A model generated the notes under the pieces. The model was given only the letters and a program-made list of their open reading frames with translations. It made no database searches and was not told the origin of the DNA. Positions 12,336-23,060 of a stretch of 64,000 bases of DNA are shown one piece after another. This DNA comes from Gordius sp. MW1 (taxonomy: Eukaryota > Nematomorpha > Gordioida > Gordea > Gordiidae), in contig OZ038527.1 of assembly GCA_964036665.1 (NCBI GenBank), positions 3,162,001 through 3,226,000 of the forward strand, read 5' to 3'. The first letter of the stretch is position 1. Each line of letters starts with the position of its first letter. The position numbers and the translations under genes are program-made.

Positions 12336-12459
12336 TATAATTGCAACTTTAACTGGTGCTATAGCAACTTGAAATGTATACTTATTACTTACTTATGTTA
12401 TGAAAATAATGATAAAGAGTATCCAATCCACTACCTTTGTGTTCTATAACAATAAATAC

Positions 12460-12785
12460 TAGATAAACCCGGCAAACGTTGTTTTGCCATTTACCCGGGT
12501 GTATTAAATTGGAATTTTAGGGCATATATGATGATAAAGCGTTATTGAAGTAAAAATAAAGTTTGATGTCTATATGTTCTACTTCTATTGATCTATTTTC
12601 GTAGTGCAACGCTTATGAATACTCGAAAACTACTGGACCGATTTGGCTCGAACAAATCTTTAAAAAATGCTCCGGAGTGTCAGGAATAAACTGTGAAATT
12701 TTGAGCCAAATGGTCTGGTAGTTTTCTAAAATTGGTGGCGGCATACACACACACACACACATAGTTTCATTTTTATATATAAGAT
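12460..12785. repeat. Dispersed repeat with ACTACTGGACCGATTTGG, (AC)n end
   Basis: Starts with CCCGGCAAACGTTGTTTTGC, carries AACTACTGGACCGATTTGG, and ends in an (AC)n run at 12744-12762 followed by TTATATATAAG. The ACTGGACCGATTT module is common in noncoding repeats of many insects; that comparison is from memory. No coding frame. Confidence 0.55.
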
Positions 12786-15236
12786 TATAAACTTGAAATA
12801 CAATCTTTAGGACATGATGATGGTTATATCAGAGGCCAAAATTCCTTGTTTTAAATATTTATCTAAGGGCATTACTTATTTTTGTCAATGCAAATTGAAG
12901 GTCCCGGGTAGCCCAAATATCAAAGTTCGATCTATATATGGCAGCACGATGTTTTTATACAAATTTAATGATTTGATATTTTTCAAAAAATTTGCATATT
13001 TCATAGAAACTGCTATTAATGACTTTGTAACCTTTGTAACTATCTTTAATATAATAAAGTGAAGTAATGTATGAACGATATCAATGACACGTTCCACATA
13101 ATGATTAAAAAGTTGTAAATGAAAAATTTGGTTTGCTATTTTGAATTTTTTTTAATTTGTCTACTTGATTTTTTTTATTATATAAAAAAATTTTAAGATA
13201 TTTCTCGTCGAAACGAGATTGAGATTCTCAAAATCGCACCTAGGACTGGACGAGATTTTGCTTTTGAGACCGAACAAGATCAAAACACTATTTATAATAT
13301 CAAATGATCAAATGCAAAGTTGTAATACTTTACCATATAATCACGTTTAGGTCTATATATTTAATGTTGCGTTAAAAGTTGATAACACATTGAATTTGCT
13401 AGTGAATGGTATGGTGTCTGCCAAATGCAAAAATATATTCTCAATACAACACAACCATAAGTAATAAAATTCAATAAAATAAAATCTCATAGTTTAAATT
13501 GTGAACATAAGTAAAAGATCCTCAAAATATAAGCATCAGCTAAAATGTATATAAGATAACATTTATAGACGTGTGGGAGGTTTTCTCATGTTGCTATATT
13601 GAACTATCATTTTCCCTACCTATTTTAAGGCCAAGAAAAAATATTTTTTCTTGGGATTTTAGTCGCTTACCATTTTTCGTAGCCATAAAGTTTATTTACA
13701 GAAGTTGGCAGGCGTTGTACATAAAGGAATTTTTATTTTTACATCATTATTATAAACTCTAATTTTACCTAACAATTACTATTTGATGAATGATGTTTTG
13801 CGTCATAGGTATTATATACTTTTTAGTTTTGCTCTTTCCTATAAATGCCATTACAAATATCTATGTTATAAAACGTCAAATAACTCCCATATTAAAAAAA
13901 TCAACAAAACCGTATGGTAATGATTTTAAATTTTTTTAACACATTGATCGATTTAATAAAATGTTCCGTAGATAGCATTGGTAAAACAATCGCTTCAAAT
14001 ATTTCACTACCTACAGATATTAGAGGTATATCTATGCTATGTTTATAACTTTAAATAAAATTATCGCCATATTTTATTATTTTAGCGGCATTTTATGATA
14101 ACTACTTGATAACTTTAATCGATTTGGGATATCATAGAAATTTGAAGGTTCAAATTTTTAATAATAATGTGTTATTTGGCCTAAGGCTATAAACATGGCA
14201 ATACAGCTTCACATGTACCTAGCGAAAAGTCCTTTTTATTAAGTCTAGGTGTTTTTATTTTATAGTTTGTTAATAGACGAAATTTTTCTCATATATTCTA
14301 TTATTAGATTATAAAGTTTATTTCGATTTTCAGGCAGGGCCACACTCGGACACAAGCCCAGACTTTAATTAATTTAGCTCCTAAATTCGGGCTTGGAGCC
14401 GGGCCTTCTTTTTTCCTAATTTAAAAATTTGGGGCATGGCCCAAAAAAAAGTTCTTTTGCAGGTCTATGGTTACCTGCATACAAAGATCGTTAGTTTTTA
14501 TTAAATGATTTTGCGCATTGCAATGAAATAGGCATCCTACATAGTTCATTATTGCCGACAACACGAATCCCATTTTTCTAACTTCTTTACCTGGCAAATC
14601 CCGATTAGCCCGTTATAATTTTAAATTGTTCTAAACTATTAATATTCGTTGCGATTTAAAAACATTTTTATAGTCTAAAACCCTTGTGCCTTACTATTTA
14701 TAATAATCTACTATTTAATCAATAACTCCGAACTGAAGCTTAGAACCATCGTGTGGTGGGGTTTAGGCAGGACTTATGAAAATATCTACTTTCAAATTCA
14801 CTAAACAATTAAAGGTTCACCATATATATTCATTCAAGGTTAATAAATATATATCAGTATAAAAGTTACAAATTAACTAAAAAATGGTGAAAAAACATGC
14901 AATGCCTTAAATATTATAGTAAGACGTTATATGCTTAATCATATATACTGCAATTTGGTGTTAAAACTGCCGTAAGCTATCTTATAAATAACACCAAGTT
15001 GTTCGTTAGAATTCCTATTTTGCCAGCTACTGCTAATTAAGATATGCTTACTCGATGACATAAATTGATTTTAAAGAGAAATGTCCCATTAAACTTAGCG
15101 AGGTTTAGCTTTGGCGATAGTAGCGCGCTAATGATTGTGCCCTTTATAAATGGACCGTTATATATATCATAATTTTACAATGTTTTGACAACAAGGTGTC
15201 TTATTAATAATGCAGTTTTTTGCCATTATAATAGTT
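12786..15236. other. Mostly unique AT-rich DNA, no gene seen
   Basis: No protein family recognised on either strand. A weak CTCG/CGAG-rich patch at 13200-13290 resembles the CTCGT-type element at 40999-42142. A small patch at 14335-14490 has a GGGCTTGGAGCCGGGCC palindrome-like core and a duplicated GCAGG(G/T) word, possibly a decayed MITE. ORFs at 12814-13062 and 13571-13762 look like chance. Confidence 0.6.
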
Positions 15237-15237
15237 T

Positions 15238-15362
15238 ACATGGACGTAGCCAGCTTTGGAATTAGAAGGGGCTAATTTTTTAACCAATAATATTAATAAA
15301 TTTTTGGATTTAGAGGGGGGGGCAGCCGCCTCTTCCTGCCCTCCCCCCTTGGCTACTCCCAG
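15238..15362. mobile_element. GTAGCCA-ended MITE, copy 1
   Basis: Ends are CATGGACGTAGCCAGC and GGCTACTCCCAGG, with GGCAGCCGCC in the body. Same family as 54314-54467 and 61430-61592, and as the GTAGCCAGG pieces in the 1.25-kb units. The flanking AGTTTA word on both sides is a possible target duplication. Confidence 0.7.
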
Positions 15363-15422
15363 GAGTTTATTATCTTTCAAACAAATATCCTCTTTATTTT
15401 AATTTGTAAAGAAAGAAGCAAC

Positions 15423-15662
15423 ATGGCTTTGCACGAGCGAGAAGTCATCGACGAAGATTTTTTGAGAAAAAGATTAGGAGAAACCGTAATGAAAAAATTA
15501 GCTTTGATGCGTTCAATCACGAACGCGCCAGTTGTGTTGATGAATAAAAGGCTTAGGCCGAGCTTTCTAGAAGAATTGATCAGATATATTGACAATCGTA
15601 AATCAATGGATGGTTTTAAAAGATTCCTGATAAAAGGCACTGACAGGGCCTTGTTTTTTTGA
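15423..15662 (+). CDS. Hypothetical 79-residue ORF
   Basis: Open frame MALHEREVIDEDFLRKRLG... to DRALFF, rich in charged residues and predicted mostly helical by eye (heptad-like L/I spacing). Composition is more protein-like than the chance ORFs around it: few low-complexity runs, balanced E/K/R/L, many synonymous G/C third bases. It starts at ATG after GAAGCAAC and ends at TGA; no intron signals are obvious inside, though the upstream TTTGTAAAG could be an acceptor. I do not recognise the family. It could be a small gene, an exon, a retrocopy fragment or chance. The longer minus-strand frame over the same span is hydrophobic and repetitive and is taken as a shadow. Confidence 0.35.
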   Translation: MALHEREVIDEDFLRKRLGETVMKKLALMRSITNAPVVLMNKRLRPSFLEELIRYIDNRKSMDGFKRFLIKGTDRALFF

Positions 15663-15929
15663 CTTAAACTAAAATGTATAATTGAAAAAAAATTACGGTA
15701 AGTCACAGCAAGTATACATGTAACCCAAATGAAATATATTTTATATAAAATATCATGGACAAACAATAAACCTTTATCAACATATGAATTATTCATGTTA
15801 TAGCTTTGATTATTTATTTTTAATGTTGTGAATGAAAGCCGAGTTCGCAGAAAAGCTTACTTCCGCACTCATAATCTTTGAGTCCCCACCCCTTCTTTAA
15901 TATAATGTTTCCTTCCATTGATGAAGATC

Positions 15930-16220
15930 AAATTCGGTTCCTCGCTAGTCCCATGGCAAAATGGTCCTTTTTAAAATGGAACCTTACATGCATTGACTTG
16001 TTTGCCCCCTCTAATCTAAATTATGACCCCATGGCCTTCGCCAAAGTATGCAAGCTCAAAAATACAAGTCCCTCTTGGAGTCTAGTATTTTTATCCATGA
16101 AGTTTCCTCCTGTTCAAGATAAAAAAAAATGGCGTTGGCTTTATTCAAAGAAATAAGCAGGCGATCCCCTCTGGTTAAATATTCCTCCGCATTTTATTAA
16201 AACAATCAAAGCATTTTCAA
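15930..16220. repeat. Dispersed repeat, copy 1
   Basis: About 280 bp matching 23815-24090 in inverted orientation (shared words include AGAGGGGGCAAACAAGTC, GACTCCAAGAG and GCGATCCCCTC on one strand). Both strands give partial frames in both copies (FAPSNLxYD on one strand, RLQExLVFxSL on the other), so the repeat may be an eroded coding element, but no family could be named. Confidence 0.65.
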
Positions 16221-16444
16221 TAGCAAAATTTAATTTCAAAACTTTTTTTGGATTCCAGGCCTTTTTTGAAAGATGAAGGTGATGACATATTACTTAATAA
16301 TCCTTTTTTAAATTATTATTGTAATTGTATTTTGATCTAATAATATTATGACCAGGTATATCAATAAACTTTTGTCTTTAAAAAAACATAGAATGGCTCT
16401 AACATCCCACGTTATTATAATTACCAAATTTGTTTTTTTGTTAA

Positions 16445-16665
16445 AAAAAGGCCACTCAGAACTCGCTCGCTTCCTCCATAAGAACCAAAAGCCGCTACTG
16501 AAAAGAGGAGCAGAAGCAAACTCCGGTTCCCGGAACGCTCTTCAAGCATCATTCCCATCGCCGCGCTAGAAAGAGAGGAGCGAGCGGAGGGTGATGCATT
16601 CTTCACGCTGAGAAGCGAGCGCCACGACTCATCATCGTGACTGTTAGAAAGTCGCATATTAGGCG
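16445..16665. other. GC-richer island, nature unknown
   Basis: Roughly 220 bp of near 50 % GC within strongly AT-rich flanks, not low-complexity and not matched elsewhere in the window. It contains GAGCGAGCGGAGGG and AGAAGCGAGCGCC. Frames exist on both strands without a known family. It could be an exon, a promoter or a foreign insert. Confidence 0.3.
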
Positions 16666-18270
16666 ATGTTTCGCACGTCACATACTACAGAAATGATCCT
16701 GTTGAAGTATGATCTTAATTTACTCTAAAAATAAGGCCTTTATATATGAATCGTTGTTGGTTGACTTATAAATTGATTATTTTTTGTTAAAATACCCAAT
16801 TTTCATTGATAATCTTCAAAATATTTTATAAAAACAGGCTTAAAATGTTCAAAATAATGAAGGTAATATGTATTACATGGTGTTGAACATTCAAGGTATA
16901 AGCTTATAACATAAGGTAAATATTAAATTAGCGCCATCTATAAACTAATTCAATTATCATACAAATGCCGAATGTTTCGAAAGACATAGTCACAATCTTG
17001 CTCTATTGACTTAATAGTAGATGGTTAATAGTGCTGGATCAATAATTAATATATATTGCTCAAGGGCAAAGTATGAATAGTATTTATCTTTGTGTAAAGA
17101 GCGATTGTAGCAACCGGGTAAGCTTGTGGCTTTATAATTAGCACAATCTACTTTACAAAATTAACAAAGATTATTAATCACTATATTAATAATGGATTGC
17201 CGACATCATATGAATTTTAACATTCTGATGTTAAATGAAATTGATAAAAATGTGATAAACACAATGAATTGAAAGATCACAGATAAGGATTGATGAATAA
17301 TTTTAGTTTTTTTAAAAATTTTTAACCAATTCTTATATATATGGAAAGGTCGTGAATGCAGAATCTATATTTTATAAAAAAAGCTCGGAAAGTTATTTTA
17401 ATCGCTTGCATATTTTCCAAGTCAAATATTCATTTTCATGAGCATTCCATGTCAAATGGATCATGAAAACACTTTTTTCGGCCAACGCCCCTGGAGAAAT
17501 TTTAATTTTTGGGTCACTACAGCGCGAAAAGAACGAATACATGTTTAACATAATTATTAATTATCTAAAAATTAATTGTTATATATTTGATATATTGTCT
17601 TTAACAGAAGAGACTACTTGCTTCTCATTTAAGGGCCTGCAGGGTCCGGGGTTAAAATTACTAAAATTTTCATATTTTCCCTCCAGAAATCATAATTGCC
17701 CCCCCCGCTTCTTTTTCCAATTCTGCATAAGCCCATGCAAATAGCAATTAAAATTCAAGTTGTGCAAACTCATACGTCTGTCTTTTACGACATCAAGTCG
17801 TGAAACTAAATTCGATATTTTTAAAAAATCATTCATTAACTAATCATAAAATCTTGATTTTTTTATGATCATATGATAATGGCCTAAATGTCCTTTCTAC
17901 CGTTGACTTCTCCCAAACTTTTTAAAATTTGAAACAAATGTTATATACCACCCATATAACAATTTAAATGTAAATGGGAGGCTACAATCTGGAAATAATT
18001 AAATAAGGCAAAATATTTACTTTTAGTACTTGTAACGCCAAACTGACCACAAAATATCTCTCATTGCTATTTAGTCAATCTCATATTACAAATACAAATA
18101 TCCATAAAAATAGAAATTCTGCTATGAATTAGTACTACTAACTTTACCTTAACACCCACTGTCCAGCAATTAATAATCAAAATAAAATAAATATGCCAGA
18201 GTCTTTATATTTCACGAATAGTAAACTAACTCGTAAAATTGCCATAAACTTTTAAGGCTTTCAAAAATTA
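16666..18270. other. AT-rich, no gene seen
   Basis: No repeat or protein family recognised. ORF 17463-17744 has no family resemblance. TAGCGCCATCTA at 16931 recalls the core of the TA-target MITE family but without its ends. Confidence 0.55.
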
Positions 18271-18274
18271 TAAG

Positions 18275-18470
18275 AGGTTTAAAACTCGGGCCTTCGGCCC
18301 TCGTGGGAAGGGGGAAGGGGGAAGCGGAGGGGGGAAGGGAAGGGAAGGGAAGGGAAGGGGGATTCATCTACACTCCGTATAAATGTATCATATTTGCTAT
18401 GCAATTTATGGGCGAGAAAGGTGGGAAGGGGTGAGAATGCCTATAGGCGGGGGGTATTAAATGTAAAATA
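18275..18470. repeat. Inverted copy of the 7230-7402 repeat
   Basis: Reverse complement of 7230-7402, including GGGCCTTCGGCCC, a G-rich tract, TTTGCTATGCAATTTATGGG and the CGAGAATGCCTATAGG word (in reverse). Confidence 0.88.
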
Positions 18471-20328
18471 ATTAGTTAATTATTAAAACCGCTAGAGTCT
18501 TCATGAAAATAAAAAAAAATTGTTTTATATTGTAGAAGGTGGTATCTAAAAGATATTCTAGGATAAATTTTATTAAGCTACTGTAAAAATGAAATTGTAA
18601 TAATCACTAACTTATTTTGTACAACATTTATAAACCGCTAGAGTCTTCATGACCCCGCCTAACCGATGAGTGTTAAAATTTTATATCATCTTCAGACAAA
18701 AAATATAGACATGTTTATATATCAAAATGCACAGGAAAATTTTTAAATTTTAACAGACGATCTAAAGTACAATACAAATTAGAAAAGTTTGCCGTGTCAG
18801 CTAGTTAAATATAAACTATAAACTCTAAACCAATATTTAATGTTTATTTATTTGTGACCACTTGATAAAATTTTATCTTTTAATATTTATGTATCATCTC
18901 AATACAAAAAATATACACATGTTTAGATATCAAAATGCACAGGAAAATGTACGTAATTGAGAACTTTTAAAAATCATGAGGGAAAATAAACATAAAAGTT
19001 AAATACTCAAATAAAAAGATTAAGAAATTTAGAGAAAAGTAAAGGCAATAGCACAATAATACGTGGTAGGGCTTCGCCGGCTTCCGTCTTGCCAGCCGAG
19101 TGACGCGTATATGGGTTCAGGAGTTAAGGCCCTGTCAGCTTCTCCTGTCATTGTGAGGCAGGTGCTAAGCGTTTTTTATAAAAATATCAGTGTTATCAGA
19201 TCTATATAAACTACATTAAACTCATTAAACCTAATAAGAATCCTAGAGCCACAGATATTAAATTTTTTCACACAAAAACATTTGCAATTTATTAAAGACA
19301 TTTGCTAAATTATCGTTCTAATTTTAATAAAAATCAATAATTTAAATGTAAAAATTTGTATTATATTAAAATTGTAAGCATTATACTTATGCTATTGCTG
19401 AACGAAGTTTGGAATTTGTTGCGTGATAATAAAAATTTAAAAATCGAATATGGTGGTATCATCGAAGGGCTATTGATGTGAGTTAGTCAGACAATGGTGG
19501 AGTAGTGGACAAAAGTATAGTATGAGGGGGGAGGCTAATTTTAGTAGTAATAAACGTAGATAAAAAAGTATAAAAATGCCTGCCTCATAAGAAGCACTTG
19601 CTATAGAGCCCGCGTGGGGTGGGGAGTTTTGCAGCGTGTGCGATGATACAATAAAATATACCCCCTCTTCCTTTCTCTCTCTCCCGCCATTTTTACGATA
19701 GGGGACGGGGTTGTTGTATTTAATTTATCAATAAACACCGCACAACAAATTCAAGCGTAGAGTGTGTGCGTGTGTTTGTATAATAATATAATAACCCTTA
19801 GTAAGCATTTCTCCCTTATCAATATCATCCTCCACTTTCCCTCAATTTCAGAGCGTATAAGATAAGGACAAATTTAAAATTACATAGAATATATTATAAA
19901 GGGGAGAGAGGGAGTGGAGGGTTAGGCTTTACGATTGGTTGTTTTTTTATAAATTATCAAGGTCACCACAACATAACCTAATCTGCATAATTAGATTTGC
20001 ACCACGGCGATGATTATATAGCAAAAAAACGGGCCGTAATATAAACTTACGCGCGCCATTTAATAAAGTACAATTGGTGTTTTAATAGTAGATTGAATTT
20101 AATTAGAAAGAACGGGCTAGGATTATACCTTTGAAGGAGGTTTTTAATTTTGTGTTAGTTTCTAGCAATATATTGTATCGTAAATTAGAATCTAATACCT
20201 AAATTTTTTTAACTATTACTTTTTAGGTTTTTTATGAAATCACAATCTAATTATATGAAATATATTAACCCAATAAAAAAATATATATGCATTTATAAGG
20301 TTAAAAATATATTACATAGTTGGCTGTC
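18471..20328. other. AT-rich, no gene; two GC patches
   Basis: TAAACCGCTAGAGTCTTCATGA-like words occur near 18486 and 18632, and CAAAATGCACAGGAAAAT at 18723 and 18929, so small direct repeats are present. A GC-richer patch at 19069-19175 (GGGCTTCGCCGGC) and another at 19600-19760 (CCGCGTGGGGTGGGG, ending GTGTGTGCGTGTG) are unexplained. No coding signal recognised. Confidence 0.5.
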
Positions 20329-20336
20329 TGTTAGAC

Positions 20337-21073
20337 CAGTGGTTCTTAACCTTTTTATACACGCGACCCCCCAAATATTTTATAATTTGTTTGCGGCTCC
20401 CCCCCATTTTTTTCATAATAATTTATATTTGTTATATTATCTATAATATATTGATTTTCTATTATTTTTTCATTTTATTATATAATAAATATAAAACACA
20501 ACTTTATTATTTTATCATCTATTTAAAATTTAAATAGATAATGAAATAATAATAACATAAAAACTTCATAATTAAACATAAAAACAATGTTTAAAATAAA
20601 AATATATGCATTTGGAAATATATTTAATGAGATTTCTGCTGCTGAACATCTTCAGCCAATTTGTTAATTCTTGGTTCAATTGATTGTAATGCTATCCTCA
20701 TGCAGGAATCTAGTCGCAATCGATTGCGTTTTTTAGTTTTTATATCCACCATAGTTGAGAAGCCTTTTTCACACAAATATGTACTAGCGAAAGGCAGCAA
20801 ATTTTGAATTGCTGCTGAAAATAATGAAGGATATTCTGCACGAATTTGTATCTAAAATTGCGGCAAACTTTTAGTTTTAAACAAAGATTTAAATTACAAT
20901 CATTTATTAATTCTAATAATGAATCTTAAGACAACGAGTTCGAGTCCCCTGGTGAGTATTTTTTCTAAAGCGTTTCTAAATATTTTTATTTTATTCTAAA
21001 AAAATTTGTCCACCCCCCGGCAAACTTCTCGCGACCCCCTAGGGGGTCGCGACCCCCAGGTTAAGAATCACTG
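20337..21073. mobile_element. hAT element with perfect 8-bp target duplication
   Basis: Begins CAGTGGTTCTTAACC and ends GGTTAAGAATCACTG, near-perfect inverted ends of classic hAT type. TGTTAGAC is present on both sides (20329-20336, 21074-21081). Both inner ends keep the CGCGACCCCC block. At 737 bp it is an internal-deletion derivative that retains the 3' end of its transposase on the minus strand and a stray tRNA-like T arm at 20934-20950. Confidence 0.95.
20624..20851 (-). pseudogene. hAT transposase, C-terminal dimerisation domain
   Basis: Minus-strand frame of about 75 residues ending at a proper stop near the element's end. It reads FASTYLCEKGFSTMVDIKTK followed by KRNRLRLDSCMRIALQSIEP, the hATC signature of ZBED/FAM200-type hAT proteins (CExGFSxLxxIKTKxRxxLxxxxxLRxALxxIxP). 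The frame is uninterrupted in this stretch, suggesting fairly recent loss of the rest by deletion. The DDE core and BED finger are missing. Confidence 0.9.
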
Positions 21074-21089
21074 TGTTAGACCATCTATA

Positions 21090-22210
21090 ATAAATTTTTA
21101 GGTTTTTTCCATTGGTCAGTACCAACAAATACTCTATAAGTCAATGATAGCCAAAAAATGGAAAAAAAATTTTTGATGCTCATTTTGGCCAAAGGTCATT
21201 TTTTTGCATTGGTCATCAGCCAGGACACGGTAAAAGTGGATATAATTTCATAATAGTCAAAAAAAAACGAAAAAAAACTTGGATTCACATTTTGGCCAAT
21301 GGTCATTTTTTTAATTGGTCAGCAGCCAGGACACGGTAAAAGTGGATATAAATTCATAATAGTCAAAAAAAAAAAGAAAAAAAAATTTCGAATCACATTT
21401 TGGCCAATGGTCATTTTTTTCCATTGGTCAGCAGCCAGGACGCGATAAAAGTGGATATAAATTCATAATAGTCAAAAAAAACGAAAAAAAATGTCGTATC
21501 ACATTTTGGCCAATGGTCATTTTATTCCATTGGTCAGCAGCCAACGGAGGGCCACAAAGTTATAATAGCAATGGTAGTAATAGGAACAATCATAATAGTC
21601 AAAAAAAAACGAAAAAAAACTTGGATTCACATTTTGGCCAATGGTCATTTTTTTAATTGGTCAGCACCCAACGGACGGCCAAAAAGTTTTATTATTAATG
21701 GTAGTATTGGTCAGCAGCCAACGGACGGCCAAAAAGTCTTATTATCAATGGTATTAACAAGAACAATATATTTATTTAAACAAAAAAAATAAAACATAAA
21801 ATTGGCCTCTCCGGGATTCGAACCCACATCAGGAAAGGCTTAGGCTTTTGTATGGGTGGGGGCACAGGGACCCATATCAGTAAAAGCATAGGCTCTACTA
21901 GGGGAGGGGATAGGTTAATTATTTATTTTAACAAAAAAAACGAAAAAAATGTTCGATTCACATTTTGGCCAATGATCATTTTTTTCCATTGGTCAGCAGC
22001 CAACGGACGGCCAAAAAGTCATAATAGCAATGGTAGTAACAGGAACAATCATAATAGTCAAAAAAAAACGAAAAAAAACTTGGATTCACATTTTGGCCAA
22101 TGGTCATTTTTTTCATTGGTCAGCACCCAACGCTTTATCAATGGTAGTAACAAGAACAATCATAAGAGTAAAAAAAACTCCGGGATTCGAACCCAAAAAC
22201 TAGTTAAATT
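21090..22210. repeat. Satellite block C (inverted)
   Basis: Same family as blocks A and B but inverted: CATTTTGGCCAATGGTCAT, TTGGTCAGCAGCC, ACGGACGGCCAAAAAGT and A-runs. GGGATTCGAACCCA (21818, 22182) is the inverse of the T-arm-like border. Its first unit pairs with 6920-6985 (GTACCAACA, TATAAGTCAATGATAGCC). Confidence 0.85.
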
Positions 22211-22224
22211 AACAAGAATTGAAA

Positions 22225-22350
22225 GTAAACAACGAGACAAGACATTCTGTGCAAGACAAGACATTTGGTGCAAGTCATCAAGACATTAGGTGCAAGACAA
22301 GACATTGGGTGCAAGACAAGACAAGACAAGACAAGACAAGACACCGAACA
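22225..22350. repeat. (ACAAG)n-type microsatellite
   Basis: Begins as a ~20-bp unit GCAAGACAAGACATT(T/A/G)GGT repeated three to four times and collapses into pure ACAAG repeats near 22310-22340. Confidence 0.9.
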
Positions 22351-22375
22351 GCGTTACAAACAAAATGGAAAGCGA

Positions 22376-23060
22376 GCCCATAAATTGCATAGCAATTAAA
22401 ACTTTTGTAGGGGCACAGGGACCCATATCAGTAGAGGCATAGGCTTTTGTAGGAAAGGATATAGGGTAATTATCAATGTTAACCTATTCGAAAACGAAAA
22501 AAAAATTTCGATTTATTTGGCCAATGGTCATTTTTTTCAATGGTCAGTAGCCAGCGGACGGTCAAAAAGTCATATTATCAATGTTACAGTATACAGTCAA
22601 AATTATTGGGGTTTAACAAACTATTTAAATTAAATAAATAAAATTTAAAGTAATAACTCTTGCAGGATCCTAAAATTCCTTTTAGTTTAAAAAAGGGCTA
22701 AATTCTGAAACTACCGGCCCAATTCGCTCGAAACTTTACCCGTAGGTGCAAAGGGCGGCCAGGGGTAAAATAGCTTTTTCAGATTCCTAAAATACCTTTT
22801 CGTTTTAAAAATATCGGAAATTTCCCGGGCAGTTTCATAAAAAAAATTTCGATTTATATGGCCAATGGTCATTTTTTTCAATGGTCAGTAGCCTGCGGAC
22901 GGTCAAAAAGTCATATTATTGTATTAACAAGAACAAAATATTAATTTAATTAAATATATACATTGGAGGGTAAACGGACGGACATCAACGGACAACGGAC
23001 ATCAACGGACAACGGACAACCAAAAACGAGCCCATAAATTGCATAGCAATTAATAAAGCT
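22376..23060. repeat. Mixed satellite remnants and GGAC repeat
   Basis: Contains further inverted satellite units (22495-22590, 22840-22925), two TAAAATxCCTTTTxGTTTAAAA direct repeats (22670-22695, 22786-22812), a GGACAAC-type microsatellite (22970-23022) and TAAATTGCATAGCAATTAA. Order mirrors 5755-6990. Confidence 0.75.

Noticed and set aside
15377-15796. 139-codon minus-strand frame
   Set aside because: Repetitive, hydrophobic composition and overlaps a more protein-like plus-strand frame; no family.
20934-20950. tRNA gene suggested by GAGTTCGAGTCCCCTGG
   Set aside because: T-arm-like word inside an hAT element with no D or anticodon arm.
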